The position numbers and the translations under genes are program-made. The notes beneath the pieces were generated by a model. That model was not told where the DNA came from and searched no databases. It worked only from the letters and a program-made list of their open reading frames with translations. 64,000 nucleotides of DNA from Mucilaginibacter gossypii (GTDB lineage: Bacteria; Bacteroidota; Bacteroidia; Sphingobacteriales; Sphingobacteriaceae). Each line of letters opens with the position of its first letter. Position 1 is the stretch's first letter. Of the stretch, positions 7,634 to 16,606 are shown piece by piece. Where the stretch lies: NCBI RefSeq assembly GCF_900100945.1, contig NZ_FNCG01000022.1, positions 1 to 64,000 of the forward strand. The letters run 5' to 3'.

Positions 7634-9421
7634 TTATGCGTTTTGCTCTTCTTCCAGTAATTGTTTTTCGTAAAGCTCAAAGTAGGTGCCTTTAAGCTGC
7701 ATGAGGTACGCATGGTTACCCTGCTCAACAATTTCGCCGTTATCCATTACCAGGATCTTGTCGGCATTTTTTATGGTGGAAATGCGGTGGGCTATGATGA
7801 TGCTTGTTTTATCCTGCATTACCCGGCCAAGGTTATTCAAGATCTCCTCTTCCGTGCGGGTATCAACTGCCGAAAGACAATCGTCAAAGATCAAAACCTG
7901 CGGATGCTTAAATATGGCGCGTGCAATGGATACGCGTTGCTTTTGCCCGCCCGATAAGGTAACGCCGCGTTCGCCGATGAGTGTTGTAAAACCCTCTTCC
8001 AACTCAATGATATTATTGTATACCGCGGCATCTTTGGCGGCCTGCTCAACAACCGGCATATTTAGTACATCGGCGCTAAAAGCAATGTTATTGGCTATGG
8101 TATCCGAAAACAGGAAAACCTCCTGCGGTACAAAACCTATTTGCGAGCGATAGTTTTCGAGGCCAAGTGATTTTATCGGCCGACCGTCAATGGTGATCTC
8201 CCCGCCTGTAGTATCATACATACGCATTACCAGGTTGGCAATGGTTGATTTACCCGAACCTGTCCGACCTATAATTGCCAGCATCTGCCCCGGCTCTACG
8301 GTAAACGAAACATTCTTTAAGGCCTGGATGCCGGTATCGGGATAAATGAATGACACATCATCAAACTTAATCAATCCCTCAACATGGTGTTTGTCTGCAA
8401 GCGGCGAAATGATCTCGGGCTTTTCATGCAAAAATTCGTTAATGCGTTTTTGCGAGGCGGCGGCGCGTTGCACCAGTGAGGTTACCCAGCCCAGCGAAAT
8501 AACCGGGAACGACAGCATATTGAGGTACACAATAAACTCGGCAATATTGCCCGGGGTAATGTTACCTTTTATTACTTCCACCCCGCCAACGTACATGGTT
8601 ATTACGTTACTGAGGCCTACCAGTAATAACATGATCGGGAAAAACAGGGCTTGTACTTTAGCCAGTTCCATAGAGTGCACTTTATAGTCTTCACTCTCCT
8701 TGGCAAAGTTTTCGCGCACAAAGCCTTCGCGCACGTACGATTTGATCACCCTGATACCCGAAAAGTTTTCCTGCACAAAGCTGGATAAGCCCGACAGCCT
8801 TTCCTGGATCATCTCGCTGCGGTGATTGATAATATTGTTTACATAGTAAATAACACCGGCCAAAATAGGCAATGGCAATACCGAAAAAATGGCCAGTTGT
8901 ACGTTTACTGTAAGCATGGCATATATTACCATAACAAACAATACTACGGTATTGATGGAGTACATAATCCCCGGCCCAAGGTACATGCGCACACGGCTAA
9001 CATCCTCCGTTACCCGGTTCATTAAATCTCCGGTATTGTGGCGGCGATAAAAGGCGAGAGAAAGTTCCTGGTAGTGGTTGTAGATCTCGTTTTTTAAATC
9101 GTACTCGATATGGCGCGACATGAGGATGATGGTTTGCCTCATAAAAAACAGGAACAGGCCCCGCAGCAAGGCCAGCACCAATACCAGTGTACCAAACAGG
9201 AATAAGCTGGTACCGAAAATATCGTAAATAAAACTCTGCCTGTCGAAACCCGAGAAAAGCTGGTAGGCCCCTATGTTTTCGGTAACCAGGTCAAAAGCTA
9301 CGCGGATAACCTGTGCCGGCAGCACACCAAAAACATTGGATATAATTACAAACAACACACCCGGGATAAGCCGCCAGCGGTATTTGTAAAAAAACTTATT
9401 AAGGTATGCGAGGTCTTTCAT
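7634..9421 (-). CDS. ABC transporter, fused permease and ATP-binding protein
   Basis: A 595-residue type IV (MsbA-like) half-transporter working as a dimer in the inner membrane. Six transmembrane helices occupy about 1-310 and the nucleotide-binding domain about 335-580. Walker A is GRTGSGKST, the signature is LSGGQKQR, Walker B is VLIFDDCLSAVDT and the H-loop is IIIAHR. The Walker B has Asp where the catalytic Glu normally stands (FDDCLS instead of xDEaxS), which may reduce ATPase activity; this also occurs in asymmetric heterodimeric exporters. The substrate is unknown and no partner half-transporter is adjacent. Confidence 0.92.
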   Translation of the reverse strand: MKDLAYLNKFFYKYRWRLIPGVLFVIISNVFGVLPAQVIRVAFDLVTENIGAYQLFSGFDRQSFIYDIFGTSLFLFGTLVLVLALLRGLFLFFMRQTIILMSRHIEYDLKNEIYNHYQELSLAFYRRHNTGDLMNRVTEDVSRVRMYLGPGIMYSINTVVLFVMVIYAMLTVNVQLAIFSVLPLPILAGVIYYVNNIINHRSEMIQERLSGLSSFVQENFSGIRVIKSYVREGFVRENFAKESEDYKVHSMELAKVQALFFPIMLLLVGLSNVITMYVGGVEVIKGNITPGNIAEFIVYLNMLSFPVISLGWVTSLVQRAAASQKRINEFLHEKPEIISPLADKHHVEGLIKFDDVSFIYPDTGIQALKNVSFTVEPGQMLAIIGRTGSGKSTIANLVMRMYDTTGGEITIDGRPIKSLGLENYRSQIGFVPQEVFLFSDTIANNIAFSADVLNMPVVEQAAKDAAVYNNIIELEEGFTTLIGERGVTLSGGQKQRVSIARAIFKHPQVLIFDDCLSAVDTRTEEEILNNLGRVMQDKTSIIIAHRISTIKNADKILVMDNGEIVEQGNHAYLMQLKGTYFELYEKQLLEEEQNA

Positions 9422-9570
9422 TTATTATTATAGTCCGGAAGTCGGGAATGTCCGAAAGTCGGAAAGCCCTGACATAATAATCAAAAGTATTAAAATTTGG
9501 GGAGAGTGATGGAATGGAAAAGTCGGGAGGATGTAAGAATGTTACATTGATACACCCGTAATAATCCTGG

Positions 9571-9761
9571 AAGTGTTCAATTTTTAAAAGTGTGAACACT
9601 TGCATATTTTTCTAAAATAAACACCATTGATAATCAATGCATTACAAACAACACAAACGCCCTTAAAAGTCCAATTGAACACACACATCCTAATAATCAA
9701 TCAGTTACAAAATCAAGAAGTAAAAAGTTGAACACCCGTTTTTTAAAAGTTGAACACTGAC
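9571..9761. repeat. Degenerate repeat array with TTTTAAAAGTTGAACAC core
   Basis: Variants of TTTAAAAGTTGAACAC occur at about 9582-9600, 9663-9685, 9723-9735 and 9741-9758. The first is part of a palindrome with arms AAGTGTT and AACACTT (9571-9601). A second word, TAATAATCAATnnnTTACAAA, recurs at 9628 and 9691, which suggests about 70-80 bp degenerate tandem units. The surrounding 9422-10067 stretch has no intact gene. Confidence 0.5.
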
Positions 9762-9909
9762 AGGATCATGCCAGTATGATTGCGCTTTGTTAATTAATCG
9801 TTTATCAAAAGTAAGGGGCTACACGTCATCAATTTTTAACAAGCGGAGCGCCAGGCCGCATGAGGCTTGTCAATAAATTTTAAGCTAACAGGCTTTTAAT
9901 ATTACTGTT

Positions 9910-10014
9910 TTAAATACCAGGCTCCGTAAAATCAAACACAATGGCCGGTGTTTCCTGCAATAACAGTACCTTCGCCGCGTTTACAAAACGGAAGCGGGTA
10001 ATATTGATCTGCTT
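9910..10014 (-). pseudogene. Possible remnant of an AraC-family regulator
   Basis: A 34-codon open stretch on the minus strand reads FRFVNAAKVLLLQETPAIVF followed by DFTEPGI and a stop. It resembles the linker VKEAVMILLET...ILFDFSEPGK of the intact AraC protein at 3274-4080. No start, sensor domain or helix-turn-helix region remains on either side. It may instead be a chance match; the frame similarity is the only evidence. Confidence 0.35.
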
Positions 10015-10067
10015 CTATAATTTATAATTAAACTTAACCTTTGACCAAAATATCTCTCTCGCTCCTG

Positions 10068-11720
10068 ATGACTGCCAAATTACGTACACTCCCTTTATAC
10101 TTATTACTTATATGTTTCTTTGCAACCGGATGTAAAAAGACCGATAGTCCACCAAAGCCAACTACAACAATAGCTATTAATCCTTCATCGTTAAATGTAG
10201 TTAAAAACCCGATCTATTCTTACCGGTTAGAAGCAACGGTTAGCAATGGCTCGGGATCTGAGCAAATAACCTGGAGCTCCGAAAACACCAGGATAGCAAC
10301 AGTTACTGCCAATGGCTTGGTTTCGTGCTTAGCGGCAGGGCAAACCAATATTGTTGCTACCCTTACAGATGGAAAAACCTTTGCTAAATGTAAAGTGACC
10401 ATTACCGACGAAAACGATTACAAATATAGGCTCATACTTAAAGACAAGGGCACATCTGCTTATTCGATAAATAAACCATCCGAATTTTTATCGGCGCGAG
10501 CAATTGAGCGCCGCCGGAAACGTAATATCCCAATTGATGGAACAGACCTCCCGATCTCTCCCGATTATATTAAAGCGATAAAACAGGTAGGCGGTGTGAT
10601 AGTAGCACAAAGCAAATGGCTTAACACGGTTAGTGTAAACACATCCGATCAGTTTTTGGTAGATAAATATAAAGCGCTGCCATTTGTAAAAGATGTGATA
10701 TTGGTGTGGGAAGGGCCAAGACTTAGCACCCCACCTGCCAAATACAACGATATACCACAGCCTGGTTCAAACCAAACCGCGAATACGCCGCTTGATTATG
10801 GCGCGGCAACAGCAAATATCAGCACATCCAACGGGCAGGTCCTGCACAACAAGGGTTTTAAAGGCGCCGGGATTGATATTGCCGTTATTGACGCAGGCTT
10901 TATCAACCTGAAAACCAACCCGGCTTTTAACAACATTAGCATCAAGGGCGCAAAATCATTTGTTTATGAAAGTCCCGATCCATATGCTATTGATAACCAC
11001 GGCGTATGGGTTACATCATGCATGGCGGTGAATAAACCCGGAACCTATGTAGGCACAGCCCCCGAAGCAAATTACTGGTTATTCCATACTGAGGATGCAT
11101 CTACAGAGTATCCTATTGAAGAAGATTACTGGGTTAACGCCATTGAGTACGCCGATAGCGTTGGGGTAGATATCGTTAATTCGTCGCTTACTTATACAAA
11201 TGGTTATTACCTGACCGAGGCCCGGTATAAATTTGAGGATATGGACGGAAAAACGGCAATGGCCACGAGGGCAGCCAATGTTGCATTTAACAAAGGCATT
11301 TTTATTGTATGCTGTGCAGGTAACGAACAGCAATGGGTAGGTACTCCTGCCGATTCGCCTGATGTGCTAACGGTAGGTGCAGTTAACTATACAGGTATTA
11401 TTGTCCCTATCTCGTCGTTTGGAATAACAGTTGATGGCCGTGTTAAACCCGATATTGTAGCGGTGGGCATAGGAGCCGGTGTGATTAACCCGATGGGGGT
11501 TTCGGAAGAACGAATGGGCACATCCTATTCCAGCCCTATTATGTGCGGCCTGGCTGCCTGTTTATGGCAGGCTTATCCCAAACTAACTAATAGAGATCTG
11601 CTTGTGGTGCTCAGAAAATCAGCTAACAAATATAATAACCCGGTTATGCCTTACGGTTATGGCCTTGCCGATATGCAAAAAGCTATGGATTTTGCTAAAA
11701 CTATATCTGATGCTAAATAA
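10068..11720 (+). CDS. Subtilisin-like (S8) serine protease lipoprotein with Big_2 domain
   Basis: A 550-residue lipoprotein. The N-terminal signal ends in the lipobox FATGC, so the mature form is lipid-anchored. A bacterial Ig-like (Big_2) domain spans about 25-110, with ITWSSENTRIATVTANG and CLAAGQTNIVAT. The peptidase S8 domain follows, with catalytic Asp275 (VIDAG), His311 (DNHGVWV) and Ser486 (GTSYSSP). The segment between 110 and 230 resembles an inhibitor-like propeptide region. ATG at 10068 is preferred to the TTG at 10041 because it gives a compact signal peptide. It is a lone gene after a 600-bp gene-free stretch. Confidence 0.9.
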   Translation: MTAKLRTLPLYLLLICFFATGCKKTDSPPKPTTTIAINPSSLNVVKNPIYSYRLEATVSNGSGSEQITWSSENTRIATVTANGLVSCLAAGQTNIVATLTDGKTFAKCKVTITDENDYKYRLILKDKGTSAYSINKPSEFLSARAIERRRKRNIPIDGTDLPISPDYIKAIKQVGGVIVAQSKWLNTVSVNTSDQFLVDKYKALPFVKDVILVWEGPRLSTPPAKYNDIPQPGSNQTANTPLDYGAATANISTSNGQVLHNKGFKGAGIDIAVIDAGFINLKTNPAFNNISIKGAKSFVYESPDPYAIDNHGVWVTSCMAVNKPGTYVGTAPEANYWLFHTEDASTEYPIEEDYWVNAIEYADSVGVDIVNSSLTYTNGYYLTEARYKFEDMDGKTAMATRAANVAFNKGIFIVCCAGNEQQWVGTPADSPDVLTVGAVNYTGIIVPISSFGITVDGRVKPDIVAVGIGAGVINPMGVSEERMGTSYSSPIMCGLAACLWQAYPKLTNRDLLVVLRKSANKYNNPVMPYGYGLADMQKAMDFAKTISDAK

Positions 11721-11928
11721 TATGAATATGATATATATCCGTTACTGCAAGGCCATACTTTGCGGTAAATGCGCTCATTTATAATAAGCCACAAATTTAA
11801 ACCCGAAAATTCCCTCAAAATCAAATTTGTTTTCATAATCCAATTATAATCATCAAGCCTTTAATATCTAACTAAAGGTTGTTGATACATATTTAATGGC
11901 GTTTTCATACATACTGCAACTTAATATC

Positions 11929-11960
11929 TTTGCCAGTATTAAAAAAAACCTCTACTTTTG
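11929..11960 (+). promoter_or_regulatory. Bacteroidota-type promoter of leucine dehydrogenase
   Basis: TTTG (11929-11932) and TACTTTTG (11953-11960) are separated by 20 bp, an excellent fit to the TTTG-N(17-23)-TAnnTTTG promoter of the phylum's primary sigma factor. The ATG follows 30 bp downstream. Confidence 0.75.
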
Positions 11961-11990
11961 TGCGCTTAAAGACATTTACTTATAGTACTA

Positions 11991-13076
11991 ATGCCTGAAC
12001 AACATCCACCGGAATCCATATTTAACCAGCTTGACGCTTTCGGGCATAAGAAAGTTGTTTTTTGTACCGATCCTGATACCCATCTGAAAGCTATTATTGC
12101 AATCCACAATACAACGCTTGGCCCTGCTTTTGGCGGCGTACGTATGTGGGCCTATAAAACCGAAGGTGATGCCCTTAATGATGTATTGCGATTAGCAAAA
12201 AGCATGACCTACAAGGCAGCGATAGCCGGCCTTAACCTTGGCGGCGGCTATTCGGTGATCATCGGCGATTCGCGCCAGGACAAGAACGAAGCTTTACTGC
12301 GTAAATTTGGCCGGTTCATTAAAAACCTTAACGGCGAATTTATCGCTGCCGAAGACGTAGGCACCAGTCCGCGCGATATGGAGTACATTAAAATGGAAAC
12401 CAACCATGTTACCGGCGCTCCTGAAAACATCGGCGGCAGCGGTGACCCATCGCCAATAACAGCGCTGGGCGTTTTGATGGGCATTAAGGCTTGTGTTAGG
12501 GAAATGTACGGCAGCGACAGCTTAACAGGCAAATCGGTTATTGTACAGGGCATTGGCCATGTGGGCGAAAACCTGGTACGCCTGCTTAGGGACGAAAATG
12601 TAAAAGTTTACGCCAGCGATATTAATGAGGAACGCGTAAGCCAGATCTCCAAAAAATATGGCGCGCAGCCGGTATCAAATAATAATATTTTTGATATCGA
12701 TGCCGATATTTACGCTCCCTGCGCTATGGGCGGTACCGTAAATGATCAAACCATTGCTAAATTAAAATGCGGCATTATTGCGGGTTCGGCCAATAACCAA
12801 CTGCTTGACGAGAGTGTGCACGGGCAAATGCTGCTTGATAAAGGGGTTCTCTTTGCCCCCGATTATGTGATCAACGCGGGTGGTATTATTACCGGTTATT
12901 CGGAGTTGATGAATTTCAATAAAAAGCGTACCTTACAGCTTACAGAAAATATTTATGAGGCTACGCGCAATGTGTTAAAGCTGTCAAAGGCCGAAAACAT
13001 TCCAACCATTAGCGCGGCCAATAAAATAGCCGAAAAACGCATTGAAGACATCAGAAAAGTAAAATCATCCTATTAA
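11991..13076 (+). CDS. Leucine dehydrogenase (Glu/Leu/Phe/Val dehydrogenase family)
   Basis: A 361-residue NAD-dependent amino acid dehydrogenase that interconverts branched-chain amino acids and their 2-oxo acids. The N-terminal catalytic domain has the substrate region GPAFGGVRMW and the Lys-containing MTYKAAIAGLNLGGG. The Rossmann domain carries IVQGIGHVGENL (about 183-194). Closing segments PDYVINAGGIITGYSEL and a helical tail match the Leu/Val/Phe subgroup rather than glutamate dehydrogenase. Leucine is the likeliest substrate; valine or phenylalanine cannot be excluded. It sits alone, just before nusB, with its own promoter. Confidence 0.88.
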   Translation: MPEQHPPESIFNQLDAFGHKKVVFCTDPDTHLKAIIAIHNTTLGPAFGGVRMWAYKTEGDALNDVLRLAKSMTYKAAIAGLNLGGGYSVIIGDSRQDKNEALLRKFGRFIKNLNGEFIAAEDVGTSPRDMEYIKMETNHVTGAPENIGGSGDPSPITALGVLMGIKACVREMYGSDSLTGKSVIVQGIGHVGENLVRLLRDENVKVYASDINEERVSQISKKYGAQPVSNNNIFDIDADIYAPCAMGGTVNDQTIAKLKCGIIAGSANNQLLDESVHGQMLLDKGVLFAPDYVINAGGIITGYSELMNFNKKRTLQLTENIYEATRNVLKLSKAENIPTISAANKIAEKRIEDIRKVKSSY

Positions 13077-13133
13077 AACAATTAATTTTTATATAAACCG
13101 TTTGCATAAGCAAACCAAATCGTTCTTACAAAA

Positions 13134-14081
13134 ATGTTAAACAGAAGGCACCTCCGGGTAAAGGTATTACAGGCACTGTACGCGTATCATCAATCAGACA
13201 CGAAAGATGTTAAGCTATTCGAGAAAAACATGTTGAGCAGCATTGACCAGGTTTACGAAATGTATATCTGGATGCTATCATTAATTAATGAAGTAGTAAG
13301 TTTTGCCGCGAATGACGCACAGGAACGCGCCAACAAACACCTCCCTACCGCCGATGACTTAAATGCAAACCTAAAGATCCTCACCAACAGGTTTATCCTG
13401 AGCCTGAATGATAATAAGGAATACATTACAGCCTGGAAAAAGTACAAAGTTGACTGGACCTTTGAGCCCGAACTTGCAAAATCACTTTTCATTATCCTTA
13501 AAAACTCGCCCGAGTATGCCGAGTATCTTGCCAAAACAGACGATACACTGCAAACAGACAAGGATATCATCAAATTCATTTTCAAAAAGGTTATCCTTAA
13601 ATCATCATTAGCCGAGCAGGTTTTTGAAGACAGGTTTATTTTTTGGCCTGTTGATAAAGACGTGCTCCAGGCGCTGATTGCCAAAACGTTCAAAAACTTT
13701 TCGCATGATGATTACAAGCTTAACCAGCTTGCCGAAATTACCGGCAACTGGGTTGAGGACCGTGATTTTGTGGTAAACCTGTTTCAGCAAAGCATCAGGT
13801 ACAATGAGGCCTACCATGAGCTGATAGCCGCTAAAACACAAAACTGGGAGCCCGAGCGTATTGCCATGATGGATACCCTGTTAATGAAAATGGCTATAAC
13901 TGAGTTTATTAACTTTAATTCTATCCCGGTTAAGGTTACTATAAACGAGTATCTTGAAATATCAAAAGAGTTTAGCACGCCTAAGAGTAATTCATTTATA
14001 AACGGTATCTTGGACAAGATTTTAATAGAGCTTAAAGCCGAAAACAAAATCAAAAAGATAGGCCGTGGCTTAATAGAATAA
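13134..14081 (+). CDS. nusB: Transcription antitermination factor NusB
   Basis: A 315-residue NusB of the long form typical of Bacteroidota. It starts with the diagnostic MLNRRHLRVKVLQALYAYHQS. The conserved C-terminal RNA/NusE-binding helices lie at about 230-300, with RIAMMDTLLMKMAITEF and VTINEYLEISKEFSTPKSNS, followed by FINGILDKI. The middle 130 residues are a lineage-specific insertion. NusB with NusE forms part of the rRNA antitermination complex. It heads a run with DUF1573 and yajC genes spaced by less than 20 bp. Confidence 0.95.
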   Translation: MLNRRHLRVKVLQALYAYHQSDTKDVKLFEKNMLSSIDQVYEMYIWMLSLINEVVSFAANDAQERANKHLPTADDLNANLKILTNRFILSLNDNKEYITAWKKYKVDWTFEPELAKSLFIILKNSPEYAEYLAKTDDTLQTDKDIIKFIFKKVILKSSLAEQVFEDRFIFWPVDKDVLQALIAKTFKNFSHDDYKLNQLAEITGNWVEDRDFVVNLFQQSIRYNEAYHELIAAKTQNWEPERIAMMDTLLMKMAITEFINFNSIPVKVTINEYLEISKEFSTPKSNSFINGILDKILIELKAENKIKKIGRGLIE

Positions 14082-14090
14082 TATTAAAAA

Positions 14091-14531
14091 ATGAAAAAAC
14101 TATTTTTAAGCTTAGTAGCAGCAGGCATGTTATTATCGGCCTGCAACAGCAGCAACGGCAACACAGCCGATAACGCTTCAAAAGCTAATGCCGATAGCGC
14201 CGCAACCGCGGCTAACGCGCCGGTAGCTAAATTTGAAAAGGAAAGCCACGATTTCGGCAAGATCAAAGAAGGCGACAAGGTATCATACGATTTCAAGTTC
14301 ACCAATACCGGTAAATCGCCGTTAATTATTACCAACGCGCGTGCTACCTGCGGCTGTACTACCCCTACCTGGCCAAAAGCGCCAGTTAAACCCGGCGAAA
14401 GCGGCGTGATCAGCGTTACTTTTAACAGTGCCGGTAAAAGCGGTTTACAGGATAAACAAATAACCGTTACGGCAAACACCCAGCCTGCCGAAACTATGGT
14501 ACATTTAATTGGCGAGGTTTTAAAAAAATAA
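14091..14531 (+). CDS. DUF1573 lipoprotein
   Basis: A 146-residue lipoprotein with lipobox LLSACNS, a short Ala/Asn/Asp-rich linker, then a DUF1573 Ig-like domain (about 45-146) with ESHDFGKIKEGDKVSYDFKF and the conserved ATCGCTTPTWPK motif. DUF1573 domains are common in Bacteroidota envelopes; the function is unknown. Position 10 bp after nusB and 17 bp before yajC suggests one transcript. Confidence 0.92.
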   Translation: MKKLFLSLVAAGMLLSACNSSNGNTADNASKANADSAATAANAPVAKFEKESHDFGKIKEGDKVSYDFKFTNTGKSPLIITNARATCGCTTPTWPKAPVKPGESGVISVTFNSAGKSGLQDKQITVTANTQPAETMVHLIGEVLKK

Positions 14532-14547
14532 CAATTAATTTAAACAA

Positions 14548-14877
14548 ATGATAGCTACTATTTTATTACAGGCTTCAAGCGGCGGCTTAGGCAGCTACGG
14601 TTCATTAGTACCAATGGTACTGATTATCGTGGTGTTTTACTTCTTTATGATCCGCCCGCAGGTTAAAAAGCAAAAAGATCAAAAAAAATACGTTGAAGAA
14701 CTTAAAAAAGGCGACAGGGTTATAACTACAGCCGGCATCCACGGCCGTATCGTTGATTTAAACGAAACCACATTTTTGGTTGAGGTTGAAAACGGCAAGA
14801 TCCGTTTTGATAAATCGGCCATATCGCTTGAGGCATCAAAAGCTTTGAACACACCGGTGGTTGAAAAGAAAGCGTAA
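14548..14877 (+). CDS. yajC: Preprotein translocase subunit YajC
   Basis: A 109-residue single-pass membrane protein with a transmembrane helix at about 19-38 (LVPMVLIIVVFYFFMIRP) and the YajC signature QVKKQKDQKKYVEELKKGD, followed by GIHGRIVDLNETTFLVEV. YajC associates with SecDF at the Sec translocon. It ends the nusB-DUF1573-yajC run; a paired 7-bp periodic array follows. Confidence 0.95.
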   Translation: MIATILLQASSGGLGSYGSLVPMVLIIVVFYFFMIRPQVKKQKDQKKYVEELKKGDRVITTAGIHGRIVDLNETTFLVEVENGKIRFDKSAISLEASKALNTPVVEKKA

Positions 14878-14880
14878 TTG

Positions 14881-15055
14881 AGCTTAAAGCATAAAGCTAA
14901 AGGCCAAAAGCCAAAACAACCTTAGTTTAAACTAAAGCGAAACGCTTAAAGCCGAAAGCAAAATATACTTATAAATAAAACAGCAAAAGCTGAAGGTTAA
15001 GAAATGAGCAATACATTTTTCGGCTTTCAGCTTTTAGCATTAAGCCCTCAGCTTA
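14881..15055. repeat. Exact 7-bp periodic arrays as inverted arms between yajC and ybbR
   Basis: Left array: AGCTTAA, AGCATAA, AGCTAAA, GGCCAAA, AGCCAAA at exact 7-bp steps (14881-14915), then ACTAAAG, CGAAACG, CTTAAAG, CCGAAAG (14931-14958). Right array, complementary: CGGCTTT, CAGCTTT, TAGCATT, AAGCCCT, CAGCTTA (15021-15055), ending 4 bp before the ybbR-type ATG. The two sides can pair. Confidence 0.75.
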
Positions 15056-15059
15056 AAAT

Positions 15060-16010
15060 ATGGCAATAGTAAAATTATCGGCAACAGAACGCAGGCGGCT
15101 CTCGGTATTTTTTACCTGTTTGTCGCTGGCTATCATTGCCTGGATTTTTACTACCCTTTCCGATCCGCTTCCGTATAAGGTTAAAAAAGTTTTAACTTTT
15201 AAAAACGCTCCGCAAAGGCGGGCTTTTCATTCGCTGCAGCCCGATACTGTTGATGCTACCATACAGGGTACCGGCTGGCAAATGCTGTTCTCCAGGCTCA
15301 ACAGCGATAATAGGCCACTAACTGTTGACCTCCGCTCGCTCGAAACCCGCAATTATGTGGTTATCGACAGCACGCAGCTTAAGCAGATGAATATGGGGAA
15401 AGATCCGGCTAACCGCGTTTCATCTATTGACCCGGATACGCTTTATTTTGATTTCAGTAACCGCCTTATCAAAAAGGTACCCGTTCAGCTTACCATGGGC
15501 GTTAGCTATCAAAAGCAATTTGCCGTATCTGGTAACATAACGGTGAGGCCTGCTTATGTTACCGTGAGCGGCCCTATTGAACGCCTGAAGCAAATCACCT
15601 CGTGGAAAACAGACTCGCTTAAATTCAGTAATGTTAATGAAACCATTAATACCCGGGTTAACTTAAAGCCCAGCAATGAAGGCAACCTGAATGTTTATCC
15701 ACGCTCGGTACAGGCCATTGTCCCGGTTGATGAATTTACCGAAAAAACGCTGGAGATCCCCGTGAAGTTGATCAATAACAATAACTATTACACCGTAAAA
15801 GTATTTCCGCAAAAAATTAAAGTAACTTTTACTACGTCTTTAAACCGGTATGCCGATATTGATGAAGACCTGTTTGAGGCTGTTGCCGATCTTAATCTTT
15901 GGCGCGATAAGGGTTATACAGCCCTGCCGGTAAAACTTATCCATATGCCTCCCTTTTGTAAAATAGTAAAGATTGCCCCTGCCAATATTGACTTCTACAT
16001 AAAAAAATAA
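15060..16010 (+). CDS. YbbR/CdaR-like domain membrane protein
   Basis: A 316-residue protein with one N-terminal transmembrane helix (about 15-33, VFFTCLSLAIIAWIFTTL) and an extracytoplasmic part made of YbbR-like repeats, e.g. VPVQLTMGVSYQKQFAVSG and YVTVSGPIERLKQI (about 135-185). In Firmicutes YbbR domains occur in CdaR, the regulator of a diadenylate cyclase; no cyclase is adjacent here, so that role is not implied. Its stop overlaps the start of coaE by 1 base. Confidence 0.85.
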   Translation: MAIVKLSATERRRLSVFFTCLSLAIIAWIFTTLSDPLPYKVKKVLTFKNAPQRRAFHSLQPDTVDATIQGTGWQMLFSRLNSDNRPLTVDLRSLETRNYVVIDSTQLKQMNMGKDPANRVSSIDPDTLYFDFSNRLIKKVPVQLTMGVSYQKQFAVSGNITVRPAYVTVSGPIERLKQITSWKTDSLKFSNVNETINTRVNLKPSNEGNLNVYPRSVQAIVPVDEFTEKTLEIPVKLINNNNYYTVKVFPQKIKVTFTTSLNRYADIDEDLFEAVADLNLWRDKGYTALPVKLIHMPPFCKIVKIAPANIDFYIKK

Positions 16011-16606
16011 TGCTTAAAATAGGTTTAACCGGTAACATAGGCAGCGGCAAAACTACCGTAGCCCAGGTATTTGAATTGCTTGGCATCCCTGTTTTTTATG
16101 CCGATGACGAAGCCAAAAAAGTAATGGTTACCGACCGGCTTCTTATTGAAGGTATTAAACAAACATTTGGTCGGCAGGCTTATTTTGATGATGGCAGCCT
16201 GAACCGCAAATATATATCGGGGATAGTTTTTAACAATAAAGCCGAACTTGAAAAGCTTAACGCCCTGGTACATCCTGCCGTGTTCAGGGCTTTTGATAGT
16301 TTTGACCAACTGCACAAGGATGCTCCCTACGTGATCCGGGAAGCGGCCATTTTGTTTGAAAGCGGCTCATACAAAATCTGCGACAGGGCCATTATGATCA
16401 CCGCTCCGCTTGAAGTTCGCATTGCCCGCGTAATACAGCGCGACGGCATTAGCCGGGCCGATGTTGAAAGCCGCGAGGCCCGCCAGCTATCGCAGGAGGA
16501 AAAACTGAAACTGGCCAATGATGTAATTATTAACGATGGTAAACAATTGGTTATACCGCAGGTAATAGCCCTGCATGAACTTTATTTATCGCTCGCTCAG
16601 CATTAA
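16010..16606 (+). CDS. coaE: Dephospho-CoA kinase
   Basis: A 198-residue P-loop kinase that phosphorylates the 3'-hydroxyl of dephospho-CoA, the last step of CoA synthesis. It has GLTGNIGSGKTTVAQVF at the N-terminus, YADDEAKKVM, LVHPAVF and a lid with RVIQRDGISRADVESREARQ. The length matches the family. It is translationally coupled on both sides: 1-base overlaps with the YbbR-like gene and with the metallo-beta-lactamase gene. Confidence 0.96.
   Translation: MLKIGLTGNIGSGKTTVAQVFELLGIPVFYADDEAKKVMVTDRLLIEGIKQTFGRQAYFDDGSLNRKYISGIVFNNKAELEKLNALVHPAVFRAFDSFDQLHKDAPYVIREAAILFESGSYKICDRAIMITAPLEVRIARVIQRDGISRADVESREARQLSQEEKLKLANDVIINDGKQLVIPQVIALHELYLSLAQH

Noticed and set aside
9432..9473. 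AAGTCGG-type units as another 7-bp array
   Set aside because: The units recur at 8, 9 and 8 bp, so an exact heptad period is not met.
10041..10067. TTG start 27 bases upstream for the subtilase
   Set aside because: The ATG at 10068 yields a normal lipoprotein signal; the extra nine residues would lengthen the polar N-terminus without support.
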